From contig NZ_CP083349.1 of NCBI RefSeq assembly GCF_020035535.1, positions 2,232,001 through 2,296,000 of the forward strand: a DNA stretch of 64,000 bases. The letters are read 5' to 3'. Origin of the DNA: Ensifer adhaerens. Its GTDB lineage: Bacteria; Pseudomonadota; Alphaproteobacteria; Rhizobiales; Rhizobiaceae. The notes under the pieces were generated by a model. The model did not search any database. It was given only the letters and a program-made list of their open reading frames with translations, and was not told where the DNA came from. Numbering within the stretch: the first letter of the stretch is position 1; the number at the start of each line of letters is the position of its first letter. Positions 16,557 through 25,537 of the stretch are shown here, in pieces. A program made the position numbers and the translations under genes.

Positions 16557-18143
16557 ATGGGAGAAGGCGGCCAACGGATTCGCACCAGCGGCGCGGACAT
16601 CCTCGTCGACACGCTGCTCGCAAACGACGTTGACGTCTGTTTTGCCAATCCCGGCACGTCGGAAATGCACTTCGTCGCGGCTCTCGACCGCAAGCCGGAG
16701 ATGCGCTGCATTCTCGGCCTTTCCGAAGGCGTCGTCACCGGTGCCGCCGATGGTTTTGCGCGCATGGCCGGCCGCCCGGCCGTGACCCTGCTGCACACCG
16801 GCCCCGGCCTCGCCAACAGCCTTGCCAACCTGCACAATGCGCGTCGCGCACGCACACCCGTCATCAACGTCGTCGGCGACCATGCCTCCTACCATCTTGC
16901 GCTCGATGCACCGCTGACCAGCGATATCGAGGGACTGGCCCGCCCGATGTCGAACTGGGTGCGGCGGGCGAAAGATCCCTCCGACGTGGGGCCGACGGCG
17001 GCGGAAGCCTATCGCGCATCGTTGACGCCACCGGGTGTCGCCACGATGATCCTGCCGGCAGACGCGTCCTGGGGCGCGTTCTCCACCGAGGCGCCAGCGC
17101 AGAAGGTGCTCCTCGATACGCCCCAGCCTGCGAGCCCCGAGACGGTGCGCGAAATTGCCCGCCTCATCCGTGCGAATCCTGCGGGGGTCGCCATGGTCTT
17201 GAGCGGCGCTGCCGCAAAGGCAGAGAGCCTCGCTATCGCCGGGCGGATCGCGGCGGCCTGCAATATCCAGCTTTTCAACGAGGTGCTTGTCGCCCACACC
17301 CATCGGGGTCGTGGACGGGTGGCGCCGCGGCGCATCCCCTACCCAATCGACATGGCGCTGGAGGCACTGCGCGACGTCAAGGTTCTGATCCTCGTCGGCG
17401 CACCGGAGCCGGTGGCTTTCTTCGCCTATCCGGGAAAGCCCGGCCGTCTGGTGCCAGAAGGCTGCACGGTCACAACACTTGGCCGCCACGGTGAGGACCT
17501 CAAGGCGACGCTCGAAGCACTGCGCGACGAACTCGGCATCAGCCCGACCCACCCGCTTCCCGCGGCAGGCGTACCCATCGATGAGGGCGAACCTTCCGGC
17601 ACGTTGACGGAAGACGCGGTCGCCGTCATCGTCGCCCACAAGGTGCCGGAAAACGCCATCGTCTGCGACGAGGCGGCGACTTCCGCCCGCCGCTTCTTCG
17701 CCCTCTCCGCCTTCTCGGCCCCCCACGACTTCATCATGCAAAGCGGCGGCGCCATCGGCGAAGGCATCCCGCTTTCGATCGGGGCCGCGATCGCCTGTCC
17801 CGAACGCAAGGTGATCTGCCTGCAGGCCGATGGCTGCGCCATGTACAATATCCAGGGCCTGTGGACCCAGGCGCGCGAAAATCTCGACATCGTCACCGTC
17901 ATCTTTTCCAACCGGACCTACGCGATCCTGCACGCAGAAATGCGCAATGTCGGCGTCGAGGAGATCGGCACCAACGCGCGCCGCATGCTGAACCTCGATC
18001 AGCCCGCACTCGACTGGGTCTCGCTCGCCCGCGGCTTCGGCGTCGAAGCCGCCGTCGCCACATCCTGCGAGGCCTTTGCCGCGCTCTTCGACGCCGCCCT
18101 GTCGCGCCGCGGACCGTTCCTGATCGAGGCGCGCCTCGTGTAA
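16557..18143 (+). CDS. thiamine-diphosphate enzyme, acetolactate synthase/benzoylformate decarboxylase-like
   Basis: 528 residues from ATG 16557 (an upstream in-frame extension to 16500 is unconvincing). The N-terminal PYR domain has the catalytic Glu57 in GLSEGVV and GFARMAGRPAVTLLHTGPG. The PP domain has GGAIGEGIPLSIGAA and an ADG-x26-N ThDP/Mg motif (QADGCAMYN to SNRTY). The central domain is shorter in FAD-type motifs than true acetolactate synthases, so a decarboxylase or other ThDP enzyme of 2-oxo acids is as likely. No regulatory small subunit gene is present. The substrate is unknown. Confidence 0.85.
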   Translation: MGEGGQRIRTSGADILVDTLLANDVDVCFANPGTSEMHFVAALDRKPEMRCILGLSEGVVTGAADGFARMAGRPAVTLLHTGPGLANSLANLHNARRARTPVINVVGDHASYHLALDAPLTSDIEGLARPMSNWVRRAKDPSDVGPTAAEAYRASLTPPGVATMILPADASWGAFSTEAPAQKVLLDTPQPASPETVREIARLIRANPAGVAMVLSGAAAKAESLAIAGRIAAACNIQLFNEVLVAHTHRGRGRVAPRRIPYPIDMALEALRDVKVLILVGAPEPVAFFAYPGKPGRLVPEGCTVTTLGRHGEDLKATLEALRDELGISPTHPLPAAGVPIDEGEPSGTLTEDAVAVIVAHKVPENAIVCDEAATSARRFFALSAFSAPHDFIMQSGGAIGEGIPLSIGAAIACPERKVICLQADGCAMYNIQGLWTQARENLDIVTVIFSNRTYAILHAEMRNVGVEEIGTNARRMLNLDQPALDWVSLARGFGVEAAVATSCEAFAALFDAALSRRGPFLIEARLV

Positions 18144-18202
18144 TTATCCATGTCGTTTTTGCGCTGAGTCGAAGCCCGGCGTGCCGCGAAAATCATGCCC
18201 CG

Positions 18203-18239
18203 GATTTCCGCACTTCGCTTGCGCCCAATCGCGGAAATC
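18203..18239 (+). terminator. possible terminator hairpin after the ThDP enzyme
   Basis: GATTTCCGC (18203-18211) pairs perfectly with GCGGAAATC (18231-18239) around a 19-nt loop, 60 nt past the stop codon. No T-run follows at once, so it may instead be an intergenic palindrome. Confidence 0.35.
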
Positions 18240-18292
18240 ACAGGGCAAGGCATTGATTGAAATAGATATTTCACAAAAATTCGGCCGCAAAC

Positions 18293-18320
18293 TTGCGCCC
18301 GGGGACTTCTCGCTTATATT
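18293..18320 (+). promoter_or_regulatory. candidate sigma-70 promoter of the XRE-type gene
   Basis: TTGCGC (18293-18298) and TATATT (18315-18320) are separated by 16 nt. Transcription would start near 18327, giving a leader of about 100 nt before ATG 18426. Confidence 0.45.
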
Positions 18321-18425
18321 AGCGACGCCCTAGGTTCGCGCTCATCTGTCCGAGTCGCATTTCAGTTTTGGGCCCCCTTCAACCGACAATGTTCTTTGTC
18401 GGTGGACCAACGAAGGAGACACTTC

Positions 18426-18668
18426 ATGTCCTTTAAGAAAGACCTAACCAAGGCCCCCGGCGCATCTCTGTCCCGCGTCAATATCGGAGCCACCATCAAG
18501 CAATCGCGTGAAACCGCCGGCTATTCGGTCGACGATCTCTCGGTAACGACTGGCCTGACGGAAATTGAAATCTCAAAGATCGAGCTTGGCGCCGATACCG
18601 ATCCCGCCAAGCTGCAGCGCATCGCCGCCGCATTGCAGGTCTCGCCGCAGACCTTTAACGCCGCCTGA
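18426..18668 (+). CDS. small XRE-family helix-turn-helix protein
   Basis: 80 residues from ATG 18426, preceded by AAGGAGAC. After a short polar N-terminus, the stretch NIGATIKQSRETAGYSVDDLS, then TGLTEIEISKIELGAD, is a Cro/CI-type HTH, with the recognition helix near TEIEISKIE. The protein has no other domain, so it is a bare DNA-binding unit, perhaps with a protein partner. It is a single gene with its own promoter, about 650 nt upstream of the cold-shock gene. Confidence 0.88.
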   Translation: MSFKKDLTKAPGASLSRVNIGATIKQSRETAGYSVDDLSVTTGLTEIEISKIELGADTDPAKLQRIAAALQVSPQTFNAA

Positions 18669-18917
18669 CAAGCGGCGGCGGTGCGCCAAAGACAAGCGCG
18701 CCGCCGCCTTCCTCCCACCCCATCCGCCAGCGATCCGGTCGCAACCGCCCGAAGCCGCCACGGCGAAGCGGGCAGCCCCATCTCCAGCGCCCCGCCCCTT
18801 GGCGATGAACGCCGCGCCGGTTCAAAAAGAGAAAAATTATCGGACGAAAAGCTTGGCATTCCAGGTTCGTAGCCTGGTCCGCACAAGCACCGGCAATCGC
18901 GATTCCGGAGATTTTTG
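18669..18917. other. intergenic, no gene seen
   Basis: This stretch follows the XRE gene and precedes the cold-shock promoter. It is GC-rich to about 18800, then AT-richer. A tract with CGCCGCC repeats after the stop codon has no clear terminator. Confidence 0.35.
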
Positions 18918-18945
18918 TTGATCTGAAAAAAGTATCGCCTATATA
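18918..18945 (+). promoter_or_regulatory. candidate promoter with long cold-shock leader
   Basis: TTGATC (18918-18923) and TATATA (18940-18945) with 16-nt spacing form a plausible sigma-70 promoter. It lies about 125 nt before the cold-shock start codon. Long structured 5' leaders are known from csp mRNAs, where they act as temperature sensors; the resemblance here is by position only. Confidence 0.5.
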
Positions 18946-19071
18946 TCGTCGCATCGAATATTGCTTGTGACCTTTGACGAAGCGCTTCCGCGCGGCCAGA
19001 TTTCCTCTCAAATATCGATTACGGCCGGTAGACCATCTTCCGGATAACTCAACGAATGAAAGGAAATCATC

Positions 19072-19281
19072 ATGGCTTCAGGCACCGTAAAGTGGTTCAA
19101 CAGCACCAAGGGCTTTGGCTTCATTCAGCCGGATGACGGCAGCACCGACGTGTTCGTGCATATCTCTGCTGTAGAACGCGCTGGCATGCGCTCGCTCGCC
19201 GAAGGCCAGAAGGTCACCTTCGACGTCGTCGCCGACCGTCGCACCGGCAAGAGCTCGGCTGACAACCTCAGAACGGCATGA
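19072..19281 (+). CDS. cold-shock protein (CspA family)
   Basis: 69 residues making one cold-shock domain. GTVKWFN starts the OB fold; the RNA-binding motifs are KGFGFI (RNP1) and VFVHIS (RNP2). The end ([22 protein letters not shown]) is typical of rhizobial Csp proteins. It binds single-stranded RNA or DNA and melts mRNA structure. The start is preceded by AAAGGAAA. A clear terminator follows at 19346, so the gene is monocistronic. Confidence 0.97.
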   Translation: MASGTVKWFNSTKGFGFIQPDDGSTDVFVHISAVERAGMRSLAEGQKVTFDVVADRRTGKSSADNLRTA

Positions 19282-19345
19282 TTTGTCATTCGCTCTCCTC
19301 TGACCACGGATGTACTGGCAGGGAAGCGCTTGAATGACGGGAAGA

Positions 19346-19371
19346 GGTCGGGGAAACAGCCCGACCTTTTT
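19346..19371 (+). terminator. rho-independent terminator of the cold-shock gene
   Basis: GGTCGGG (19346-19352) pairs with CCCGACC (19360-19366), followed by TTTTT. It lies 65 nt past the Csp stop codon. The terminator sits inside an open frame at 19330-19533, which argues against that frame being a gene. Confidence 0.85.
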
Positions 19372-19607
19372 GCGTCTATGGATCCTTCGATCTTCGTCCT
19401 CGGAGATCAACGTGCGCCGCAAGCCTACGAGATGAGTGACTTAGCCTCGCTCACGGCAAGCGCCACGCCGGCCTTCCTTCCCGAAGCAACGGGTCGGACC
19501 GCCATCACCGCTCGACCTTGGCTCAGCCTTTGAGCGCTCGATAGGCCGACAGTCAGATAGTCACGGCATCCTTGATGCTGCCCAGGATTGATAAGGGAGA
19601 ACGTATT

Positions 19608-19844
19608 TTGCAGGTACTTGTCAGAGACAACAACGTTGACCAGGCTTTGCGCGTCCTGAAGAAGAAGATGCAGCGCGAAGGTCTGTTCCGCGAGTTCAAG
19701 GCGCGCACCAGCTACGAAAAGCCTTCGGAAAAGCGCGCCCGCGAGAAGGCGGAAGCCGTACGCCGCCAGCGCAAGCTGCAGCGCAAGAAGCTTCAGCGCG
19801 AAGGCCTGCTGCCGGCACCCAAGCGCGCTGTAAAGTCGCGCTGA
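19608..19844 (+). CDS. rpsU: 30S ribosomal protein S21
   Basis: 78 residues. The N-terminus [24 protein letters not shown] is the diagnostic S21 start, and [22 protein letters not shown] follows. The rhizobial form has the basic C-terminal extension seen here (PKRAVKSR). S21 sits on the small subunit near the anti-Shine-Dalgarno site. The correct start is TTG 19608-19610, giving Met-Gln-Val-Leu, with AAGGGAGAA 7-15 nt upstream; the ATG at 19572 would add twelve unrelated residues. It lies downstream of csp but behind a terminator, so has its own promoter. Confidence 0.96.
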   Translation: MQVLVRDNNVDQALRVLKKKMQREGLFREFKARTSYEKPSEKRAREKAEAVRRQRKLQRKKLQREGLLPAPKRAVKSR

Positions 19845-19889
19845 TTGCGCTTCGGTCCCGCATTGCGGTGACTGCGAAATGACAAGAAC

Positions 19890-19910
19890 GGTGGCGCCGT
19901 CGGCGCCACC
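19890..19910 (+). terminator. strong hairpin after rpsU
   Basis: GGTGGCGCC (19890-19898) pairs with GGCGCCACC (19902-19910) across a 3-nt loop, 45 nt after the rpsU stop. It lacks a T-run, so it may protect the 3' end or act with Rho. Confidence 0.5.
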
Positions 19911-20137
19911 GGGACCGGCAACTGAGCGGGTCCAGGGGCGAAGCGAAACCGCCTGAACAAACCCTGCGCACCGTCGGCATAATTCCTTTAGGCCCGACGC
20001 AATTTGCAGGTAAAATTACCCGGAGAATCAAAAGGCTACAGCGCTGCGCGACCGCGTAGCGTTTATGAAGCGAAGACAGCACTCCTGCGGCGTGTCTGCC
20101 CGTTCACGGCGTCACGCCCATCCCGCGGAGACAAGCC

Positions 20138-20359
20138 ATGACTTCTACCGGCAGCAATCTCTTCAAACCCGGCAAGGCTTCGGCCGCCGACAAGGCCAGC
20201 GCCAGCGACCATTCGGCGAAAACCATCATCGCCGCCGAGAAGATCGCGCGCGACAAGAAGACGGAGAAGCTGAAAGCGCTCCGCCTCGAACGCGCCGCCG
20301 CCGAACCGCAGGCAGCACCTCCCGCCCCCAAAAGAGCCGGCAAATCGCAGCGGCCGTAA
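20138..20359 (+). CDS. small Lys/Ala-rich hypothetical protein (73 aa)
   Basis: Start ATG 20138 follows GGAGACAAGCC. The 73 residues are highly charged and rich in Ala and Lys, with a helical stretch near AKTIIAAEKIARDKKTEKLK and a disordered tail of Pro, Ala and Arg. Such basic low-complexity proteins near rpsU and csp may bind nucleic acid, but nothing shows it. The good ribosome site and codon bias favour a real gene. Confidence 0.6.
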   Translation: MTSTGSNLFKPGKASAADKASASDHSAKTIIAAEKIARDKKTEKLKALRLERAAAEPQAAPPAPKRAGKSQRP

Positions 20360-20777
20360 TCCGCCGCCGCAGGCTCCGCCGCTTTCGCGCGATCGCCCGC
20401 CGGGCGAGAGAACGACCTTGTATTGGGCGCATTTGAAGCGCATCTTTGACCAATCGAGATAGGCCGACTTGGCTTTTCGCGGCGTCAGAGGTCCACGGCC
20501 CGCCAATTTCCCTTTATCGACGGCGAGGCTTGCGCGACCGACTGGAAAGCCGTGCGCGAGCGCAGGCTCACCGGCAGATCTGAACCACATCCTGCAACGC
20601 TCCTTAGGCTGACCCGGCAGGAAACAGTGGCTCAGGACGGCTTGAGACGGATGCGCTTCTGCCCAATGGAACGAGGGCGCGCTGCACGATCTGCAACGCC
20701 TCCATTCGGACGGTCGACCCCGACGCAAGCCGCTTGTACAACGACGCGTCGCAGGCAACACACGATTGGACGACCAC
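20360..20777. other. intergenic with an unconvincing minus-strand frame
   Basis: About 420 nt. A minus-strand frame from ATG at 20598-20600 has AAGGAGCG upstream and encodes KSAYLDWSKMRFKCAQYKV. It then runs into Gly-rich nonsense across the 3' end of the 73-aa gene. I do not call it, but it is the only protein-like stretch here. Confidence 0.3.
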
Positions 20778-20900
20778 ATGTTCCAGGCCCTCGCACACAG
20801 AATTCGCCGATACGACTACACGCTTGCGGCAATCAAGGCATCGCTCGTCTTGTCCCTGCTGTTCGTCGCATTCGTAATCTTCAGCGGGCTTCTCTGGTAG
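20778..20900 (+). CDS. predicted 40-aa single-span membrane protein
   Basis: From ATG 20778 the frame encodes a basic N-terminus (FQALAHRIRRYDYTL) and one hydrophobic helix (SLVLSLLFVAFVIFSGLLW), ending at TAG 20898. The positive-inside pattern fits a bitopic membrane peptide. The ribosome site is weak. No family is recognised. Confidence 0.45.
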   Translation: MFQALAHRIRRYDYTLAAIKASLVLSLLFVAFVIFSGLLW

Positions 20901-21079
20901 CATTGCCAGATCGCACCTTTTGAACCCCGGACCGCCGGGCGCACACCACCGTTGCCGATGACATGGCCGAGCGACTTGCGGCAAGGCCGCGATCTCAGGC
21001 AAACTCCACCCTCAAGAATCTCCGAGACACCTTTTGCCGGCTCGGCGCGAGCCGGTATTGCGCTTTTACGGAACGTCCC

Positions 21080-21991
21080 ATGGCACTGCATCTCGAAACT
21101 CCGCTGATTGAATCCCGCCCCTTGAGCCTCGCTTCGGAGCGCTCCATCTGGCTGAAGATGGATGCACTGCAGCCATCGGGCTCGTTCAAGATTCGCGGCG
21201 TCGGCGCTGCCTGCGAGCACCATGCGCGAAACGGCAAACGGCGCTTCGTCTCCTCCTCCGGCGGCAATGCCGGCATGGCGGTCGCCTATGCCGGGCGGCG
21301 CCTCTCGATCCCCGTTTCCGTCTTCGTTCCCGAAACGACGACAGAACGGGCAAAGGCGCTCATCCGCCAGGAAGGTGCCGAAGTGATCGTGCACGGCGGT
21401 GCATGGGACGAAGCAAACGCCCGCGCGCTGGCGTCCGTCGATGCCGAGACCGCCTTCATCCACCCCTTCGACGATCCGCTGCTGTGGGCCGGGCATGCGA
21501 CGATGATCGACGAGGTCGTCAGATCCGGCCTTTCCTTCGATGCGGTCGCGCTCTCGGTCGGCGGCGGCGGACTGCTGTCGGGCGTTGCCGAAGGGCTGGA
21601 GCGCAATGGCCTGCGGGACATTCCCATCATCACCGCAGAGACCGAAGGCACCGCGTCCCTCGTCGCCTCCGTCAAGGCGGGCACGCTGGTGGAGCTTCCC
21701 TCTGTCACCGGCGTCGCCACCTCGCTCGGCGCCCGAAAGGTCTGCGAGCAAGCCTTCGAGATTAGCCAGACCCGACCGGTCGAATGCGTCGTGGTCAACG
21801 ACCAGTCGGCGGTCGACGCCTGCATCCGCTTCCTCGACGATCACCGGGTACTGGTGGAACCCGCCTGCGGCGCCGCGCTCGCGATCGCCTATGGCCATGC
21901 CGGTCAGCTGCTGCGCTTTGAACGCGTGCTGATAATCGTCTGCGGCGGCGCGACGACGACCGTCGAACGGCTGCAGGCCTGGCAGGCCTGA
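21080..21991 (+). CDS. PLP-dependent serine/threonine dehydratase
   Basis: 303 residues from ATG 21080; the frame upstream to 20963 is not protein-like for this family. Fold type II features: Schiff-base lysine in SGSFKIRG, the substrate loop SSSGGNAGMA, the PLP phosphate-binding GGGGLL, and the end IIVCGGATTT. It most resembles serine dehydratases, which deaminate L-serine or L-threonine to pyruvate or 2-oxobutanoate. Unlike the relic at 11437 it keeps the whole N-terminus and the lysine. It is a single gene. Confidence 0.9.
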   Translation: MALHLETPLIESRPLSLASERSIWLKMDALQPSGSFKIRGVGAACEHHARNGKRRFVSSSGGNAGMAVAYAGRRLSIPVSVFVPETTTERAKALIRQEGAEVIVHGGAWDEANARALASVDAETAFIHPFDDPLLWAGHATMIDEVVRSGLSFDAVALSVGGGGLLSGVAEGLERNGLRDIPIITAETEGTASLVASVKAGTLVELPSVTGVATSLGARKVCEQAFEISQTRPVECVVVNDQSAVDACIRFLDDHRVLVEPACGAALAIAYGHAGQLLRFERVLIIVCGGATTTVERLQAWQA

Positions 21992-22113
21992 GCGGCAAGC
22001 TGCCCCATTCGCATTGCTGGAAATCGGAACGGACGCCCCTGGCGAACATGCCCACGCGAACTTATCTGCAATTTGGAACCGCAGATTGTTCCGCTATCGG
22101 CTGGGAGCCAGGA

Positions 22114-22323
22114 ATGAGCAAGATGTTCAGGTTTACCGCTCGGTGCCTATGGAGCGTCTCCGTCATCGCAGCCGCGACGACCATCGGCGCCATGATCGGG
22201 TGGCACAGCAGTGGCTGGGGTGGAGCCGTCGGCTTCGGCCTCGTCGGGTTCGGCACCGGCTCGGCGCTGGCCGCCTTCCCTTCGTTTTTCCTGGACATGT
22301 TCTTGAGCTTTGTTTTTGCCTAG
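22114..22323 (+). CDS. small membrane protein with Gly-rich segments (69 aa)
   Basis: Start ATG 22114 follows GGGAGCCAGGA. Two hydrophobic helices (SVSVIAAATTIGAMIGW and GFGLVGFGTGSALAAFPSFF) are joined by a short Ser/Trp/Gly loop, and the C-terminus FLSFVFA is also hydrophobic. The Gly-x-x-x-Gly patterns suggest helix packing. No homologue is recalled. It is convergent with ilvC, sharing the gap with the ilvC terminator. Confidence 0.6.
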   Translation: MSKMFRFTARCLWSVSVIAAATTIGAMIGWHSSGWGGAVGFGLVGFGTGSALAAFPSFFLDMFLSFVFA

Positions 22324-22373
22324 CTCCCGCCTATGCCGCACCCCGCGCCGGCGACACGCATGTCGGCCTCACG

Positions 22374-22398
22374 AAAAAAGCCGGGGCACTGCCCCGGC
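22374..22398 (-). terminator. rho-independent terminator of ilvC
   Basis: On the minus strand GCCGGGGC (22398-22391) pairs with GCCCCGGC (22387-22380) around a 3-nt loop and is followed by six T residues (22379-22374). It lies 28 nt past the ilvC stop. Confidence 0.9.
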
Positions 22399-22425
22399 TT
22401 GTCTCATTCGACCGTTCGATAAGGC

Positions 22426-23469
<1,044 letters not shown>

Positions 23470-23500
23470 TCAGTTGCTTGAGACGAGGCTTGCCCCGCCG

Positions 23501-24142
23501 TTACCCTTTCGTACCGTAAAGCGCGAGGAAGGCTGAAACTGCCTGCTCCGCCTTGCGGCCAAAACCTTTTTTCATCTCGCCGGCCTCTTCGCCGAGCAGC
23601 ATCTTCAGATGCCAGTCGGAGACGATCAGGCCGTAAAGTGCGCCGTAAGCCTCGTCGGCATCGTCAAACGTCAACAGCCCCGCCTTGCGGCCGGCTTCCA
23701 GCAGCGCTGCCGCCCGGCGGCCAATCTGCCGACGCCCGCGCTCCTGCAGCATGTGGCCGAGCTTGGAGCCGTCGCGGCTCGCCTGACCGATCGCCAGGCG
23801 ATTGAGCGCCAGCGACACGTCGCCGGCAAGAACCTCCAGCAGGTCCTTGGCGAAGGTGACGAGATGGCCGCGCAGGCTCCCGGCATCGAGCGTGCGGGCG
23901 GCAACATCCTGCGTGCGCACCTTGCTCGCCTGGAAGCCGATCATCGCCGAGATCAGGCCGTCGCGATCGCCGAACCACTTGTAGAGGCTTTCCTTGGAGC
24001 AATTGGCCGCCCGCGCGATGCCGGCCGTCGTCAACGCCTTTTCGCCGCCGTCGACCAGAAGACGCAATGCCTGCTCGAGAACGGCGCCCTGACGTTCCGT
24101 CAGCCCCTCCCCGGCATTCGCCTCCCGCATCGCCACAGCCAT
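23501..24142 (-). CDS. TetR/AcrR family transcriptional regulator
   Basis: 213 residues from ATG 24140-24142; the frame runs on to 24331 but crosses a palindromic operator. The N-terminal HTH has LTTAGIARAANCSKESLYKWFGDRDGL, the TetR consensus. The C-terminal part (about 75-205) is an all-helical ligand and dimer domain of unknown ligand. A perfect 14-bp palindrome lies 25 nt before the start codon and should serve autoregulation. It precedes ilvC on the same strand. Confidence 0.92.
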   Translation of the reverse strand: MAVAMREANAGEGLTERQGAVLEQALRLLVDGGEKALTTAGIARAANCSKESLYKWFGDRDGLISAMIGFQASKVRTQDVAARTLDAGSLRGHLVTFAKDLLEVLAGDVSLALNRLAIGQASRDGSKLGHMLQERGRRQIGRRAAALLEAGRKAGLLTFDDADEAYGALYGLIVSDWHLKMLLGEEAGEMKKGFGRKAEQAVSAFLALYGTKG

Positions 24143-24167
24143 CTGCACGTCGCCTCGCTCCCGATCA

Positions 24168-24181
24168 GTACCGTACGGTAC
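24168..24181. promoter_or_regulatory. palindromic TetR-type operator
   Basis: GTACCGTACGGTAC (24168-24181) is a perfect 14-bp palindrome directly upstream of the TetR-family gene. It is followed by a further CGGTT half-site overlap. TetR dimers bind palindromes of this size, usually in their own promoter. Confidence 0.7.
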
Positions 24182-24309
24182 GGTTCGCATCCTTCTAGTG
24201 AAGCGTCTCCGGGGCGTCAAGACGATTCTCATAAGCAGGCAAAATTTCGGCGGTGACGGCGAAAGCCAGAGCCAATAGGCTGGCGGCGCAACCCGGAGAG
24301 AGGTCGACG

Positions 24310-24489
24310 GTGCCGCCCGTTCACAAGGCATACATCCTGATCGTCGTGAGTTTCTTCGTCGCGGCCTGCATCAACGTGGCCAGGCGCTCGCGGCGCGAGA
24401 GAGACGCGATCGCTGCGTGGTTCTGGGGGCTAGCCGGTCTTGGCGGGGCGCTTGCGCTTGCCCGCTTCTTTTACGTCGCCTGGGGCTGA
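24310..24489 (+). CDS. small two-helix membrane protein (59 aa)
   Basis: The likely start is GTG 24310-24312, with GGAGAGAGG about 8 nt upstream; an ATG at 24253 would add 19 residues without hydrophobic character. Two helices are seen (AYILIVVSFFVAACINVA and FWGLAGLGGALALARFFYVA), separated by a very basic loop (RRSRRERD). No family is recognised. It is divergent from the TetR gene and so may be under the same operator. Confidence 0.6.
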   Translation: MPPVHKAYILIVVSFFVAACINVARRSRRERDAIAAWFWGLAGLGGALALARFFYVAWG

Positions 24490-24592
24490 GTATATGCGCC
24501 GCCCGCGCGAATGCCGTCAGTGTGAAAGCGACATACCGAAGAGGCCTGACCCGGGAAAACAGATCACTCGATCATGTGAAGGAGTTCAACGC

Positions 24593-25171
24593 ATGCAGCA
24601 GCCAACCCCTGGTATTCTGATCGGAGGAAGCTCGCATGTCGGAAAGTCGACGCTCGCTGCGACCCTGGCACGATCGCTTGGCCGCGAGTTGATCTCGACG
24701 GACGCGCTCGGCCGCCATCCCGGCAGGCCATGGCCGTCGGTGCGCCCGCAGGTGACCGAGTACTATGCCAGCCTGACGGACGAGACGATCCATTGGTTCC
24801 TGAAGGTGCACCACGAAAACATGTGGCCGCGCATTCGCCAGATCATCGACAGCCATCGCCAAGTCGCAAGGCCGTTTGTGCTCGAAGGGGCCGCGCTGAG
24901 GCCGGAATATGTGGCTGAGCTCGACCCCGGCAGCGTCACCGCCCTGTTCCTATACGCGGATGACGACTTCCTGCGCCGGCGGATGATGGACGAAGCGCGC
25001 CGTGACGAAGCGTACGAGCAGAAAGCCGGGATCGTCGAGAAATTCATCGAGCGCTCGCTGCGCGAAAACAGCGAAATGCTCGAAGCCGCCAGAACAGCCG
25101 GCATCCGCTGTGTCGATGTCGCAGTGCCGGGCGCGCTCGACGCTTTGACGAAGGAGCTTTCGGCGGACTGA
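24593..25171 (+). CDS. P-loop kinase-like ATPase
   Basis: 192 residues; start ATG 24593 after AAGGAG. A Walker A loop GGSSHVGKST lies at residues 11-20, followed by LISTDALGRHPGRPW, a pattern like phosphotransferases (shikimate, gluconate or 2-phosphoglycerate kinase-like), where STD is a substrate or base position. A possible lid is RRRMMDEARRDEAYEQK. The second half (IEGAALRPE-like LEGAALRPEYV) resembles the LEG-x region of 2-phosphoglycerate kinases. Substrate is unknown; cytosolic. Confidence 0.78.
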   Translation: MQQPTPGILIGGSSHVGKSTLAATLARSLGRELISTDALGRHPGRPWPSVRPQVTEYYASLTDETIHWFLKVHHENMWPRIRQIIDSHRQVARPFVLEGAALRPEYVAELDPGSVTALFLYADDDFLRRRMMDEARRDEAYEQKAGIVEKFIERSLRENSEMLEAARTAGIRCVDVAVPGALDALTKELSAD

Positions 25172-25240
25172 TCGATCACGGCCGACGATCGCCTGTAGGC
25201 GGTCATGCGTGGTTTTGGTTCTGGTGGTCCAACGACGGCG

Positions 25241-25408
25241 CCCCTCATCCGCCTGCCGGCACTTTCTCCCCGCAAGCGGGGCGAAGGACGGACGCCGCGC
25301 CTGCTCTGGCCCCTAGGGGGTCTGCGTTTACCACATGCGCCGACAACTGCCCCAAGTAAGAACCGCAGTTGCTATCTGAATCCCTCTCCCCGCCTGCGGG
25401 GAGAGGGG
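25241..25408. repeat. RIME-like palindromic intergenic mosaic (copy 1)
   Basis: It begins CCCCTCATCCGCCTGCCGGC, then CTCCCCGC-AA-GCGGGGCG. It ends with a 12-bp stem CCCTCTCCCCGC (25382-25393) pairing GCGGGGAGAGGG (25396-25407). The same module order occurs at 53160. The layout of two large palindromes around a variable centre resembles Rhizobium-specific intergenic mosaic elements, by recall. It separates the kinase gene from a convergent membrane-protein gene. Confidence 0.75.
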
Positions 25409-25537
25409 CAAAGCCGTGCGACGCCCGCACGCGCCACCTATTTCCACCCGCGCATCGTCCCCTGAACAAAACTGCCACCGCCGCCACACTCGGCACCAGC
25501 CTCCTCTCGAGATGCCGGGCCTTCGGCTTGCGGGCCA

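Noticed and set aside
16539..17933. 464-codon minus-strand open frame
   Set aside because: Shadow of the ThDP enzyme gene.
19330..19533. 67-codon open frame between csp and rpsU
   Set aside because: The csp terminator hairpin with its T-run lies inside it, and it has no ribosome site.
20063..20779. 238-codon minus-strand open frame
   Set aside because: Most is low-complexity and overlaps the 73-aa gene; only a short piece near its ATG at 20600 looks protein-like.
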